Positions 1 to 9,040 of a stretch of 64,000 nucleotides of DNA are shown piece by piece (position 1 is the stretch's first letter; every line of letters starts with the position of its first letter). The translations under genes were made by a program, and so were the position numbers. Origin of the DNA: Marinobacter maroccanus (GTDB taxonomy: Bacteria > Pseudomonadota > Gammaproteobacteria > Pseudomonadales > Oleiphilaceae); the NCBI RefSeq assembly GCF_002933275.1, contig NZ_PSSX01000001.1:186001-250000 (forward strand). Reading direction: 5' to 3'. A model generated the notes under the pieces. That model made no database searches. It saw nothing but the letters and a program-made list of their open reading frames with translations, and was not told the DNA's origin.

Positions 1-198
1 CTGATCACCCTCCAGGGCTTCGACATCCAGCTGTTGCCCATAGTGGGCAATAACCAACCCTTCCTGCTCCGGACCGAGCTCCCCGGCATCAGCCTGCTCC
101 TGAACCTTCTTCTCCTTGCGCGCCGCCCGGGCCGCCCGCTCTTCCTGGACTTTCTTGATGCGGAATTGCTGCTGTTTGTTCAGTCGCCGTTTTGCCAT
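1..198 (-). CDS. rsgA: Small ribosomal subunit biogenesis GTPase RsgA, N-terminal part (cut by window edge)
   Basis: RsgA is a circularly permuted GTPase that helps late maturation of the 30S subunit. Only the first 66 codons are in the window; the gene runs off the left edge, so the OB fold and GTPase motifs are not visible. What is seen is the start MAKRRLNKQQQFRIKKVQ and a long basic, lysine/arginine-rich helix typical of RsgA N-termini, followed by an acidic stretch. It is divergent from orn, the same arrangement as in E. coli and pseudomonads, which strengthens the call. The identification rests on this N-terminal signature and synteny alone. Confidence 0.8.
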   Translation of the reverse strand, partial: MAKRRLNKQQQFRIKKVQEERAARAARKEKKVQEQADAGELGPEQEGLVIAHYGQQLDVEALEGDQ

Positions 199-340
199 GT
201 AGATAGCTGATGCCAAATTTGGTGTGCGTGAGGTGTTACATCATACGTTAATCGTCCACAATACAAAGACAAATCAGACCGGTGTAATCTCAATAACATT
301 GACCGGCAATGACGTTTTTCTTGTATATCTCTTAACTTTG

Positions 341-452
341 CTGCGGGGGTGGGGTTGTTGATCCGGGAATGTCGTCGGCCATGGATGGACGACGCCAAGC
401 GCACATGGATGTGCTCGTAGCGTTTCCCGGATCAACAACCCCACGCCCGCGG
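341..452. repeat. Palindromic element 1 (type A core), rsgA/orn gap
   Basis: Inverted arms of 28 bp (341-368 and 425-452, two mismatches) flank a 56-bp core. The core has two small hairpins with a TGGA apex; the second is GCACATGGATGTGC, while the first here has a stem mismatch. The right arm ends 27 bp before the orn start codon, so a transcript of orn starting further upstream would carry the whole structure. The gap 199-479 otherwise holds only A/T-rich DNA, presumably the divergent promoters, in which I could not place clear boxes. Confidence 0.9.
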
Positions 453-479
453 ACTCAAATCTAGAAGGCTGGTAACAAA

Positions 480-1022
480 ATGGCAGAAGGCGATCGCCTA
501 GTTTGGATTGATCTGGAAATGACAGGCCTGGATCCGGAAAAAGAGCGGATCATCGAAATGGCCACAATTATCACCGATTCAGAGCTCAATATAGTTGCGG
601 AAGGACCGGTTATCGCCGTCCATCAGCCACAATCCTTTCTGGATGCCATGGACGAATGGTGCACCCGAACCCATGGTGAAAGCGGCCTCACCAAGCGCGT
701 TCAGGAAAGCGACATCTCCGAATCTGAAGCCGAACAGCAGACTATCGAATTCCTGAAAAAACACCTGGAAAAGGGCCAGTCACCCCTCTGTGGCAACAGT
801 ATCGGCCAGGATCGCCGATTCCTCGTCAAGTACATGCCCGAACTGGAAGACTTCTTCCACTACCGGAACCTCGATGTATCCACGGTGAAAGAGCTAGCCC
901 GTCGCTGGCGCCCGGATGTCCTGGCCGGGGTTAAAAAGAAAGGTAGCCACCTAGCCCTCGACGACATCCGCGACTCCATCAACGAACTGCGCCATTATCG
1001 GGAACAGTTCTTCAAGCTATAG
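480..1022 (+). CDS. orn: Oligoribonuclease
   Basis: Orn is the essential 3'-5' exonuclease that clears two-to-five-nucleotide RNAs (and pGpG from c-di-GMP turnover) in the cytoplasm. The 180-residue product has the usual family length. The DEDDh active site is visible: D11 and E13 in [10 protein letters not shown], an Asp in [11 protein letters not shown], and the closing H157 and D162 in HLALDDI. The ATG at 480 is preceded by a weak AAGG. It is divergent from rsgA and its last 6 bp overlap the convergent queG 3' end. A structured palindromic element sits just upstream and may affect its expression (inference). Confidence 0.97.
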   Translation: MAEGDRLVWIDLEMTGLDPEKERIIEMATIITDSELNIVAEGPVIAVHQPQSFLDAMDEWCTRTHGESGLTKRVQESDISESEAEQQTIEFLKKHLEKGQSPLCGNSIGQDRRFLVKYMPELEDFFHYRNLDVSTVKELARRWRPDVLAGVKKKGSHLALDDIRDSINELRHYREQFFKL

Positions 1023-2102
1023 ACCGTGCCGCCTCAAGGCCCACTGGACATGCTCGCGGACCATCTCGGAAGGGTGGTTTGCCCGCTGTTTCAGGGCCTC
1101 TATCACCGGAATGGTTGAGGGCGCGTTGCCCAACCCGACCGCCAGGTTGCGAAGCCAGCCCTCATAGCCCGTTCGCCGAATCGCGGATCCCTCAGTGCGT
1201 TTCAGGAACTGCTCCTCCGTCCAGAGAAACAGTTCTGCCAGGGAACTGTTGTCCAGCCCGTGTCTCGGTTGAAAGTCCTTCTCTCCTGTCGGCTTGCTGA
1301 ACTTTTGCCACGGACACACCAACTGGCAGTCGTCGCAGCCAAAAACCCGGTTGCCCATTAGTGGTCGCAGCTCCTCGGGTATGCTCCCCTTAAGCTCAAT
1401 GGTCAGATAGCTGATACAGCGCCGGGCATCAAGCTTGTGGGGGCCAACAAAGGCGTCCGTCGGGCAGAGATCAAGGCAGGCGGAGCAACTGCCGCAATGG
1501 TCGGCTTCAAACGGCTCATCGGTGGGCAGGGGCGCGCTGGTAAAGATTTCCCCGAGGAAAAAGAACGAGCCGGCCTTCGGGTGGATCAGCATGTTGTTCT
1601 TGCCAATCCAGCCCAGACCCGCCCTCTGCGCCAGGGCGCGCTCCAGCACCGGCGCGCTGTCCACGAACGCCCGATAGTCGTATCCGCGGACGGCTTCATC
1701 AATCCTGGCTGCCAACTGCGCAAGCCGCTTGCGGATCAGCTTGTGGTAATCCCGTCCGAGAGCGTAGCGTGTCACATAGGCGCCCTCGCGGTTAGTAAGC
1801 GCTTCTTTCGGGCTGTCCGGTGAGGGCAGGTAGTCCATTCTCACTGAAATCACCCGAGTCGTGCCCGGCACCAGGGAGGTGGGCGTGTAACGCTTGTCAC
1901 CATGGTGGGCCATATAGTCCATTTCGCCCTGATAACCCGCTGCCAGCCAGTCCTGCAAATGGTTCGCGTGCTCGCCAGTGTCCGCCGTGGTAATGCCCAC
2001 ATCGGCGAACCCGAGCTCGGCTGCCCACTGGCGGATAAGCGCTGGCAGATCAGCGAGTTCCGGGTGTGTTGTGGTACTCAACGATGTGGCGCTCATAGTC
2101 AC
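1017..2102 (-). CDS. queG: Epoxyqueuosine reductase
   Basis: QueG carries out the last step of queuosine synthesis, reducing epoxyqueuosine in the wobble position of GUN-anticodon tRNAs, using cobalamin and two [4Fe-4S] clusters. The 361-residue protein shows both ferredoxin-like cysteine sets ([12 protein letters not shown] near 203 and [10 protein letters not shown] near 256) and the catalytic-type Asp in [11 protein letters not shown] (about D148). C-terminal HEAT-like sequence follows. The next in-frame ATG (MSATSL) is two codons downstream and equally possible. It is divergent from nnr, with about 140 bp between, as in many gammaproteobacteria. Its 3' end overlaps orn by 6 bp tail-to-tail. 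Confidence 0.95.
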   Translation of the reverse strand: MTMSATSLSTTTHPELADLPALIRQWAAELGFADVGITTADTGEHANHLQDWLAAGYQGEMDYMAHHGDKRYTPTSLVPGTTRVISVRMDYLPSPDSPKEALTNREGAYVTRYALGRDYHKLIRKRLAQLAARIDEAVRGYDYRAFVDSAPVLERALAQRAGLGWIGKNNMLIHPKAGSFFFLGEIFTSAPLPTDEPFEADHCGSCSACLDLCPTDAFVGPHKLDARRCISYLTIELKGSIPEELRPLMGNRVFGCDDCQLVCPWQKFSKPTGEKDFQPRHGLDNSSLAELFLWTEEQFLKRTEGSAIRRTGYEGWLRNLAVGLGNAPSTIPVIEALKQRANHPSEMVREHVQWALRRHGL

Positions 2103-2243
2103 TGCCGGTGCTGGATTTTGTTCGCGAAGCCGGGTACGGATATTTAATCTGATTAAGTTATGACCTTTTCCGCTGTTTTGCTATGCTTTACAGGTATCTG
2201 GCCAATTTTCTTAAACCGGTTTCTGTAACGGGAGCAAAGGTTC

Positions 2244-3797
2244 ATGCCGCCGTCCGCTGGGCACAGTCTACCAGACGCACTGTTTTCCGCCGATGCGGTG
2301 AGGCAGATCGATCGCTATGTGATTGATCAACAGGGTGTTGATGGTTTTGAGCTGATGCAGTCTGCTGCCCATGCCGCCTTTCGTTGTCTGGTGCGGCACT
2401 GGCGCAACTGTGGCTCGGTTCTGGTGCTGTGCGGTGCGGGTAATAACGGCGGTGACGGCTACCTGGTTGCAGCCAGCGCGCGGAGGCATGGTCTTGGTGT
2501 TCATTGTATCGCCGTCGCGCCAACCGTAAAACTGTCCGGTGACGCCCGTAAGGCCTGGCAAAAGGCCCTGGCGGACGGTGTTGAAGTCCTCGAACTGGAG
2601 GCTCTTAGCGAATCATCACTGGATGATCTGTTTGCTGGTGCCGGCCTGATTGTAGACGCCATGCTCGGTACTGGCGTGTCCGGTGCACCCCGGGAGCCGT
2701 TTGCCACTCTGATAGGCCGATGTAACAGTGCGCCTGCGCCAGTCCTTGCGGTGGATCTGCCGTCCGGTTTGAACGCCACCACCGGAGCAGCCGAAGGGGA
2801 TGTGGTCAATGCGGCCATGACGGTGACCTTTATCGGTCTCAAAGCCGGCCTTTTTACGGGGCAGGGCGCAGCGGTCTGCGGGGAAGTGGTTTTCGAATCC
2901 CTGGATACAGAAGATGGTGTCGCCGGTAGTGGTCAAAAACCTGTGGCGTGCCGTCGTGACTGGGGTTCCGTCATGTCCTGGTTGCCGCCCCGGCCTGCCA
3001 ACGCCCACAAGGGGCGGTTCGGGCATGTACTGGTGGTAGCCGGCGATCGGGGTTATGGCGGTGCGGGCCTGCTGGCGGCAGAGGCCGCAGCGCGGTCCGG
3101 GGCTGGTCTGGTCTCGCTGGCAACACGCCCGGAACATGTGACGGCCGCCCTGGCAAGATGCCCGTCGGTAATGGTTCATGGCCTGATTCATGGCTCTGAA
3201 TTACCGTCGCTGCTGGACGCCGCCTCGGTTGTAGTGTGCGGTCCTGGTATCGGGCGAAGTGCCTGGGGCCAGCAGATGCTGGAGCAGGTGATTGCCAGTG
3301 GCAAACCAAGGGTGCTGGATGCGGATGCCCTGAACCTGTTGTCCGGTCGGGTTGCCGTGCCGGCGGATAATCACGTTTTGACGCCCCACCCGGGCGAGGC
3401 GGCCAGGTTGCTGAATTGTCTGGTGCCGGAGGTAGAGGCGGACAGGATGGCCGCCGCCCGAAAATTGCAGGCACTTTACGGCGGAACCGTTCTGCTGAAA
3501 GGCGCGGGCACCATTGTCGCTTCTGAAGGTAGCGCTCTTGATGTCATCAGCGGCAGCAACCCGGGCATGGCCACCGGCGGTATGGGTGATGTTCTTTCGG
3601 GTATTATCGGCGCGGTTCTGGGGCAGATTGGTGACGGGCAAAAAGCCGCCGTGCTCGGAGCGGCGGTCCACCTGGCTGCGGCTGGCAGGGCTTCAGAAGC
3701 CAGTGGGTTCATCGGTTTGATACCGACCGATGTTATCGATGCGCTGCCGCTGGTTTTTCGGGAGTCTGAGAGGTACCCGGAGGCGAGAGACTTATGA
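2244..3797 (+). CDS. nnr: Bifunctional NAD(P)HX epimerase/ADP-dependent NAD(P)HX dehydratase
   Basis: This two-domain enzyme repairs hydrated NADH and NADPH: the N-terminal YjeF_N domain (about residues 10-220, with GAGNNGGDG at 64-72) epimerises R- and S-NAD(P)HX, and the C-terminal ribokinase-like domain (about 235-505) dehydrates the S form using ADP. The dehydratase signature NPGMATGGMGDVLSG is present. At 517 residues it is full length. A good ribosome site (GGGAGCAAAGG) precedes the ATG. Its stop overlaps the tsaE start by 4 bp, so the two are probably translationally coupled, as in E. coli yjeF-tsaE. Confidence 0.95.
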   Translation: MPPSAGHSLPDALFSADAVRQIDRYVIDQQGVDGFELMQSAAHAAFRCLVRHWRNCGSVLVLCGAGNNGGDGYLVAASARRHGLGVHCIAVAPTVKLSGDARKAWQKALADGVEVLELEALSESSLDDLFAGAGLIVDAMLGTGVSGAPREPFATLIGRCNSAPAPVLAVDLPSGLNATTGAAEGDVVNAAMTVTFIGLKAGLFTGQGAAVCGEVVFESLDTEDGVAGSGQKPVACRRDWGSVMSWLPPRPANAHKGRFGHVLVVAGDRGYGGAGLLAAEAAARSGAGLVSLATRPEHVTAALARCPSVMVHGLIHGSELPSLLDAASVVVCGPGIGRSAWGQQMLEQVIASGKPRVLDADALNLLSGRVAVPADNHVLTPHPGEAARLLNCLVPEVEADRMAAARKLQALYGGTVLLKGAGTIVASEGSALDVISGSNPGMATGGMGDVLSGIIGAVLGQIGDGQKAAVLGAAVHLAAAGRASEASGFIGLIPTDVIDALPLVFRESERYPEARDL

Positions 3798-4291
3798 GCA
3801 TAATGGGTAATGAGCGCCGGCTTTTCTTGCAAGGCGAGGCTGAAACCGAGCATCTTGGCCGTGAGCTGGCGAGAACCGTCGCGGAATCTGGCCGCGGCCT
3901 GGTGATCTATCTGGATGGTGAGCTCGGTATGGGGAAGACCACCATCAGCCGGGGTGTCATGCGCGGGCTGGGTCACGAAGGGGCCGTAAAGAGCCCGACC
4001 TACACACTGGTGGAGCCCTACGAAAACCTCAATCCACCGACTTACCATTTTGACCTGTATCGCCTGGGCGATGCTGAAGAACTGGAATATATGGGCATCC
4101 GGGATTATTTCTCCGGCGAAAACCTGTGCCTTATTGAGTGGCCTGAGCGAGGTAAAGGCATATTGCCCGAGCCGGATCTGGAAATTCATCTCGAGACTCG
4201 AGGTGAAGGACGTTCCGTAGTGATCAGGGCCCGCTCAGAACTGGGCGCCCAATTGCTGAACGAACTGGAGTTGATTGGTCCGGCGCATTAG
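3794..4291 (+). CDS. tsaE: tRNA threonylcarbamoyladenosine biosynthesis ATPase TsaE
   Basis: TsaE is the ATPase that drives the TsaB-TsaD complex to place t6A at position 37 of ANN-decoding tRNAs. The 165-residue protein carries a Walker A motif GELGMGKTT (42-50), the SPTYTLVEPY segment and the YHFDLYRL motif typical of the family, all in order. The start overlaps the nnr stop (ATGA). A second in-frame ATG four codons on is an alternative start. It is followed after a short gap by the amidase gene, the conserved tsaE-amiB-mutL-miaA-hfq order. Confidence 0.95.
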   Translation: MSIMGNERRLFLQGEAETEHLGRELARTVAESGRGLVIYLDGELGMGKTTISRGVMRGLGHEGAVKSPTYTLVEPYENLNPPTYHFDLYRLGDAEELEYMGIRDYFSGENLCLIEWPERGKGILPEPDLEIHLETRGEGRSVVIRARSELGAQLLNELELIGPAH

Positions 4292-4329
4292 CGAGTCCGA
4301 GACCGGGAATAAACTGGCAGGTAAGCTTT

Positions 4330-5688
4330 ATGAATTGTGCAAAGCTGAGTAAACGATTGATCTGGCCGATCGCGGCATTACTCGCGTTGTTGGCGTTTCA
4401 CGGTTCGGCTGCAACGCAGGTCGAGAGTGCGCGTATCTGGCCCGCGCCAGATCATACCCGGCTGGTTCTGGATACCGGCGGGCAGGTAGAGCACAACATT
4501 TTCTCCCTGAGCAGTCCGGCGCGGCTGGTTATCGATCTGAAAAATGCGAATCTGAAGACCGATTTCTCAGGTCTGGACCTTTCCGGTAGCCCGATCAAGC
4601 GGATCCGGAGCGCGCCAAGAAACGGGACCGATATACGCGTGGTCCTGGATCTCAAGGCCGACATCAAGCCGCGGAGCTTTCAGCTTGAGCCGAACCAGCA
4701 GTACGGCCACAGGCTGGTGGTCGATCTCATTGACGAAAGTGGCAGCCGGCTGGAGAAGGCTACAACGCCCACCGTGACCCAGGATTCATCCGGGAAGCGG
4801 GACGTTATTGTAGTCATCGATGCCGGGCACGGCGGCGAAGACCCTGGCGCCATTGGTCCCCGGGGAACCCGTGAAAAGGATGTGGTTCTGAAAATGGCGA
4901 AAACCCTGGCTAACCTGATCAATGATCGGCCGGGATATACCGCCAAAATGACCAGGACCGGAGACTATTACATTGGCCTTCGCAATCGAACGATTCTGGC
5001 CAGGAAATACAATGCCGACCTGTTCGTTTCGGTACACGCCGACGCCTTCCGGACACCGCAGCCCAAAGGGGCATCGGTGTTCGCCCTTTCCCAGCGAGGT
5101 GCCACCAGTGAGACGGCCCGATGGTTGGCTAACAGTGAGAACCGGTCTGATCTGATCGGTGGTGCCGGGGGATTGTCTCTCGATGGCAGGGACGACATGC
5201 TTGCCGGTGTTTTGCTGGACCTCTCGATGACAGCCAGTATCAATGCCAGCCTTGGTGTTGGCAGTTCCGTTCTCGGTAAGCTTGGTGGCGTGGCGAAGTT
5301 GCACAAGCCTGGCGTCGAGCAGGCCGCTTTTGCGGTGCTGAAATCGCCGGACATCCCCTCCATTCTTGTGGAGGCCGGGTTTATCTCAAACCCCCAGGAA
5401 GAGAAGAATCTTGCCACCGAGTGGTACCGTAACAAGCTGGCTGGCGCCATCATGAAAGGTATTGATGACTACTTCCAGAAAACTCCACCTCCCGGGACTC
5501 TTCTGGCGTGGCAGAAACAGAATCGCCAGGGTGGAGACAGCATAAGCCACTACCGCATCCAGCGTGGCGACACCCTGTCCGGAGTGGCCCGGAAAAACCA
5601 GACCACCGTCAGTGAGCTGATGCAGTTTAACGACCTTCGGGACGACCGTGTTATGGTAGGGCAAACCATTCGTATTCCCGCGTCCTGA
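4330..5688 (+). CDS. amiB: N-acetylmuramoyl-L-alanine amidase (AmiB/AmiC type) with LysM
   Basis: Periplasmic zinc amidase that cuts the lactyl-L-Ala bond of peptidoglycan during septum splitting. The 452-residue precursor has a signal peptide (1 to about 28, hydrophobic core [12 protein letters not shown]), an AMIN targeting domain (about 35-130), an Amidase_3 catalytic domain (about 157-385) with zinc-ligand motifs [11 protein letters not shown] and SVHADAF and catalytic Glu in LVEAGFISN, and a C-terminal LysM (about 405-450, starting [12 protein letters not shown]). The LysM is the pseudomonad-type arrangement and differs from E. coli AmiB. Activity is normally controlled by EnvC/NlpD-type activators, which are not in this window. 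Confidence 0.93.
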   Translation: MNCAKLSKRLIWPIAALLALLAFHGSAATQVESARIWPAPDHTRLVLDTGGQVEHNIFSLSSPARLVIDLKNANLKTDFSGLDLSGSPIKRIRSAPRNGTDIRVVLDLKADIKPRSFQLEPNQQYGHRLVVDLIDESGSRLEKATTPTVTQDSSGKRDVIVVIDAGHGGEDPGAIGPRGTREKDVVLKMAKTLANLINDRPGYTAKMTRTGDYYIGLRNRTILARKYNADLFVSVHADAFRTPQPKGASVFALSQRGATSETARWLANSENRSDLIGGAGGLSLDGRDDMLAGVLLDLSMTASINASLGVGSSVLGKLGGVAKLHKPGVEQAAFAVLKSPDIPSILVEAGFISNPQEEKNLATEWYRNKLAGAIMKGIDDYFQKTPPPGTLLAWQKQNRQGGDSISHYRIQRGDTLSGVARKNQTTVSELMQFNDLRDDRVMVGQTIRIPAS

Positions 5689-5708
5689 TCAAGAGGTTTT
5701 TCCGTAAC

Positions 5709-7604
5709 ATGCCCCCCATTCGATTGCTGTCACCACGGCTCGCGAACCAGATTGCCGCGGGCGAGGTGGTGGAGCGACCCGCGTCTGTTGTCAAGGAACT
5801 GGTCGAAAATGCCCTGGATGCCGGTGCCAACCGGGTCGATGTTGAGGTCGAGCAGGGCGGCGTCAAGCTTATTCGCGTTCGGGATGACGGCGGCGGGATC
5901 GAGGAAGACGACCTTCCCCTGGCGCTCAGTCGTCATGCCACCAGCAAGATCGCCAGTCTGGATGACCTGGAAGCTGTGGCGTCCCTTGGCTTTCGCGGGG
6001 AAGCGCTTGCCAGTATCAGTTCTGTCTCACGGTTGACCCTGACCTCAAGGACCGAATCGCAGGAAGCTGCTTCCCGGGTGGAAGTCGAGGGCCGTGAAAT
6101 GGACGCGAGAATTTCGCCTGCCGCTCATCCGGTCGGAACGACCGTGGAAGTGCGGGATCTGTTCTTTAATACCCCGGCCCGTCGAAAATTCCTCCGTACC
6201 GAAAAGACCGAATTTAATCATGTCGAAGAGTGCGTGCGCCGGCAGGCCCTGAGCCGTTTCGACGCCGGTTTCACCCTGCGCCACAATCAACGCGTTGTGC
6301 AGAGCCTGAGACCGGCCGAATCGGCGCTTGATCGCGAGCGGCGTATTGGCGCACTGTGCGGCCAGCAATTCATAGACAACGCGGTGGTCATTGATGCGGA
6401 AGCTACCGGGTTGCGGCTCTGGGGTTGGGTAGCCCTCCCCACGTTTTCACGCAGCCAGGCCGACCTACAGTATTTCTTCGTTAACGGTCGCGTGATCCGT
6501 GACCGCCTGGTGGCCCATGCAGTGCGCCAGGCCTATCGGGACGTACTCTACAATAACCGGCATCCGGCGTTTGTGCTCTATCTCGAAGTGGATCCCGCCA
6601 CCGTAGACGTGAACGTCCACCCGACGAAGCATGAAGTCCGATTCCGTGATGGCCGTCTGGTCCACGATTTTATTTTCAGGACCCTGCACAAGGCATTGGC
6701 CGATGTGCGCCCGGACGATCATTTTCGCGGTGCGGTGGCCCAATCCTTCGGTCGCGAAGCATCGGCCCAGGCCCCGGAGACCGTCCCGGCAGGTACGGCC
6801 TGGAACGGCCAGCCGTCGGTGCCAGATTACGGTCCTTCAGGTGGCTCAGGCTCCGGATTTGGCGGACAATCACAGCCGCAACAGGAGTGGCGAGCCAGCG
6901 ATCAGATGGCGTTTTACCAGTCCCTGAATGCCGGCGGGGGTAGCGAGGGGCAGCAGTCTATGCCCTCTGGCGATGGCGTTGCTACGCCAATGCCTACTCC
7001 GCCTGTTGATAGTGATCAGGAGCCGCCGCTGGGTTATGCCATTGCCCAGCTGCATGGGATCTACATTCTTGCCCAAGGTCGCGCGGGTCTAATCGTGGTG
7101 GACATGCACGCGGCCCATGAACGCATTACCTACGAGCGGATGAAACGTGCGCTCGCCGAGCAGGATCTGAAAAGCCAACCGTTGCTGGTGCCGCTGTCGC
7201 TGGCGGTCAGTCAGAAAGAGGCAGCCCTGACCGAGAGTCATGGTGAAGAATTGCAGAAACTGGGTTTGCAGATCGAGCGCATTGGCCCGGAAACCCTGGC
7301 GGTTCGGCAGGTGCCCGCGCTCCTGCGTGGTGCCGATACAGAGCAGCTGGTGCGTGACGTTCTGGCCGATCTGATTGAACACGGACAGAGTGACCGGGTT
7401 GAAGCGGTGACACATGAATTGCTGGGAACCATGGCGTGCCATGGTTCCGTTCGTGCCAACCGGCAGCTGACCATTCCTGAAATGAACTCGCTGCTCAGGG
7501 ATATGGAGGCGACCGAGCGGAGCGGCCAGTGCAATCACGGCCGGCCGACATGGACCCTGGTGACCATGTCTGAACTGGACAAGCTGTTCCTCAGGGGGCG
7601 CTGA
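5709..7604 (+). CDS. mutL: DNA mismatch repair protein MutL (endonuclease type)
   Basis: MutL couples MutS mismatch recognition to strand incision. The N-terminal GHKL ATPase (about 1-330) shows motifs [24 protein letters not shown] and [11 protein letters not shown] Pro/Gly/Gln-rich linker (about 340-435) leads to the dimerisation domain. That domain carries [12 protein letters not shown] starting at about residue 465, which fits the metal-dependent endonuclease motif D(Q/M)HA-x2-E-x4-E, plus ACHGSVRAN and [10 protein letters not shown] near the end. This predicts that this MutL nicks DNA itself, as in bacteria without MutH. Length (631) is normal. It lies 1 bp before miaA. Confidence 0.97.
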   Translation: MPPIRLLSPRLANQIAAGEVVERPASVVKELVENALDAGANRVDVEVEQGGVKLIRVRDDGGGIEEDDLPLALSRHATSKIASLDDLEAVASLGFRGEALASISSVSRLTLTSRTESQEAASRVEVEGREMDARISPAAHPVGTTVEVRDLFFNTPARRKFLRTEKTEFNHVEECVRRQALSRFDAGFTLRHNQRVVQSLRPAESALDRERRIGALCGQQFIDNAVVIDAEATGLRLWGWVALPTFSRSQADLQYFFVNGRVIRDRLVAHAVRQAYRDVLYNNRHPAFVLYLEVDPATVDVNVHPTKHEVRFRDGRLVHDFIFRTLHKALADVRPDDHFRGAVAQSFGREASAQAPETVPAGTAWNGQPSVPDYGPSGGSGSGFGGQSQPQQEWRASDQMAFYQSLNAGGGSEGQQSMPSGDGVATPMPTPPVDSDQEPPLGYAIAQLHGIYILAQGRAGLIVVDMHAAHERITYERMKRALAEQDLKSQPLLVPLSLAVSQKEAALTESHGEELQKLGLQIERIGPETLAVRQVPALLRGADTEQLVRDVLADLIEHGQSDRVEAVTHELLGTMACHGSVRANRQLTIPEMNSLLRDMEATERSGQCNHGRPTWTLVTMSELDKLFLRGR

Positions 7605-7605
7605 G

Positions 7606-8637
7606 GTGTCGCTGCCCCCTGCCATCTTCCTGATGGGCCCCACGGCCTCTGGTAAGACAGACCTGGCCGTGGCGCTCTGTGACCATCTGCCTTGCGAAAT
7701 CATCAGCGTGGACTCTGCCATGATCTATCGAGGCATGGACATCGGGACGGCCAAACCAACCGCTGCCGAACTGGCACGCGCACCCCACCGGTTGATTGAT
7801 ATCTGCGATCCGGCGGAAACCTACTCCGCTGCGGATTTCCGTCGGGACGCCCTGGCAGCGATGGCGGAAATAACGGCTGCTGGCCGAATTCCCCTGCTCG
7901 TAGGCGGCACCATGATGTATTTCAAAGCGCTGCTCCATGGTATGTCCGGCCTGCCTTCGGCAAGCCCCGCCGTGCGACGGGCTCTGGAACAAGAGGCCGA
8001 AGAGCGGGGCTGGGAGGCCCTGCACGAGGAACTAAGGAGCAGTGATCCGGTCGCAGCTGAGCGCATCCATCCCAATAACCGGCAGCGTCTGATTCGGGCC
8101 CTCGAAGTCCTGCGGCTCACCGGTAAGCCAATTTCCGAATTCTGGAAGGCCGAATCCGATTCGGGCGGACAACCAACGGCAGCGGCGGAAGGCGGCGATA
8201 TTGAGGATTACACCTATTTCACTCGCTGGCAGGCAGACGAAACATCTTTGCTTCCGTATACTGTGGTTCAGCTTGCCATGATGCCGCCGGAGCGGCGAGT
8301 GCTTCATGAGCGAATTCGTCTGCGTTTCCTGAAAATGCTGGATGCAGGCTTTCTCGACGAAGTGCGGGCACTGATGCTCAGGGAAGACTTGCACCCTGAT
8401 CTCCCTTCCATGCGTTGTGTCGGATATCGTCAGGCCTGGAGTTATTTGTCCGGGGAAGACGACTACGAGACATTTGTCAGCAAGGGAGTGGCAGCAACAC
8501 GCCAGCTGGCCAAGCGGCAGTTGACCTGGTTGCGCAAGTGGTCCGATGTGGACTGGCTGGACAGCGACGACAAACTTATCGCTGAGGCAGCCTTGAAAAA
8601 AATCCGACTTCGCACCACATTTAAATTTGACAAATGA
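7606..8637 (+). CDS. miaA: tRNA dimethylallyltransferase
   Basis: MiaA transfers the dimethylallyl group from DMAPP to N6 of A37 in tRNAs reading UNN codons; MiaB, also in this window, then methylthiolates the product. The 343-residue protein has the P-loop GPTASGKT (about 11-18), the substrate motif [16 protein letters not shown] and the swinging-domain arginine region RMCVGY-like ([10 protein letters not shown]). The start is GTG at 7606, one base after the mutL stop, so translation is likely coupled. It belongs to the conserved mutL-miaA-hfq-hflX block. Confidence 0.97.
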   Translation: MSLPPAIFLMGPTASGKTDLAVALCDHLPCEIISVDSAMIYRGMDIGTAKPTAAELARAPHRLIDICDPAETYSAADFRRDALAAMAEITAAGRIPLLVGGTMMYFKALLHGMSGLPSASPAVRRALEQEAEERGWEALHEELRSSDPVAAERIHPNNRQRLIRALEVLRLTGKPISEFWKAESDSGGQPTAAAEGGDIEDYTYFTRWQADETSLLPYTVVQLAMMPPERRVLHERIRLRFLKMLDAGFLDEVRALMLREDLHPDLPSMRCVGYRQAWSYLSGEDDYETFVSKGVAATRQLAKRQLTWLRKWSDVDWLDSDDKLIAEAALKKIRLRTTFKFDK

Positions 8638-8670
8638 CGATCTGCATTTACTAAAAACAGGAGAAAACAC

Positions 8671-8922
8671 ATGTCAAAAGGGCATTCGTTACAAGACCCT
8701 TACCTTAATGCATTGCGCAAGGAACGCATTCCGGTTTCCATCTTTCTGGTCAACGGTATCAAACTTCAGGGCCAGATCGAGTCTTTCGACCAGTTCGTGA
8801 TTTTGCTGAAAAATACTGTCAGCCAGATGGTCTACAAGCACGCTATTTCCACTGTGGTACCTGCCCGCAATGTTCGCATTCCGCAGCAGGCGCCGGGAGG
8901 AGAGGGCGAGTCTGAAGACTGA
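8671..8922 (+). CDS. hfq: RNA chaperone Hfq
   Basis: Hfq forms a hexameric Sm-like ring that pairs small RNAs with their mRNA targets. The 83-residue protein is nearly all Sm core: the Sm1 region [15 protein letters not shown] and the Sm2 region with YKHAIS are both present, together with the N-terminal [13 protein letters not shown] helix. The C-terminal tail is short (about 17 residues, acidic), as in pseudomonads and unlike the long E. coli tail. A clear AGGAGA site precedes the ATG. A nested stem-loop followed by a T-rich run lies downstream, before hflX. Confidence 0.98.
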   Translation: MSKGHSLQDPYLNALRKERIPVSIFLVNGIKLQGQIESFDQFVILLKNTVSQMVYKHAISTVVPARNVRIPQQAPGGEGESED

Positions 8923-8944
8923 TTCATCCGCTTCCCGGTCTTGC

Positions 8945-9002
8945 CACCCGCGCTCCAGAAGATCCCGTCCAGGGGTCTTGTGGCCGCGGGTGTTTGTTTT
9001 TA
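8945..9002 (+). terminator. Nested stem-loop with T-rich tail between hfq and hflX
   Basis: An outer stem CACCCGCG/CGCGGGTG (8945-8952 with 8985-8992) encloses a smaller inner stem-loop (AGATCCC/GGGGTCT) and is followed by TTTGTTTTTA. This looks like an intrinsic terminator, probably partial, that would lower transcription into hflX relative to hfq. Confidence 0.65.
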
Positions 9003-9040
9003 TGACACTCATAGTCTGATTGCCCCGGAGTTGATGCCAA

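Noticed and set aside
180..404. Small leftward frame overlapping the rsgA start region
   Set aside because: It overlaps the rsgA start in another frame and runs into palindromic element 1; no ribosome site or family support.
341..452. The palindromes as integron attC sites
   Set aside because: attC sites have imperfect, bulged stems and end in conserved R boxes with GTT triplets next to cassettes. Here arms are almost perfect, no integrase or cassette genes are present, and flanking genes are single-copy housekeeping genes.
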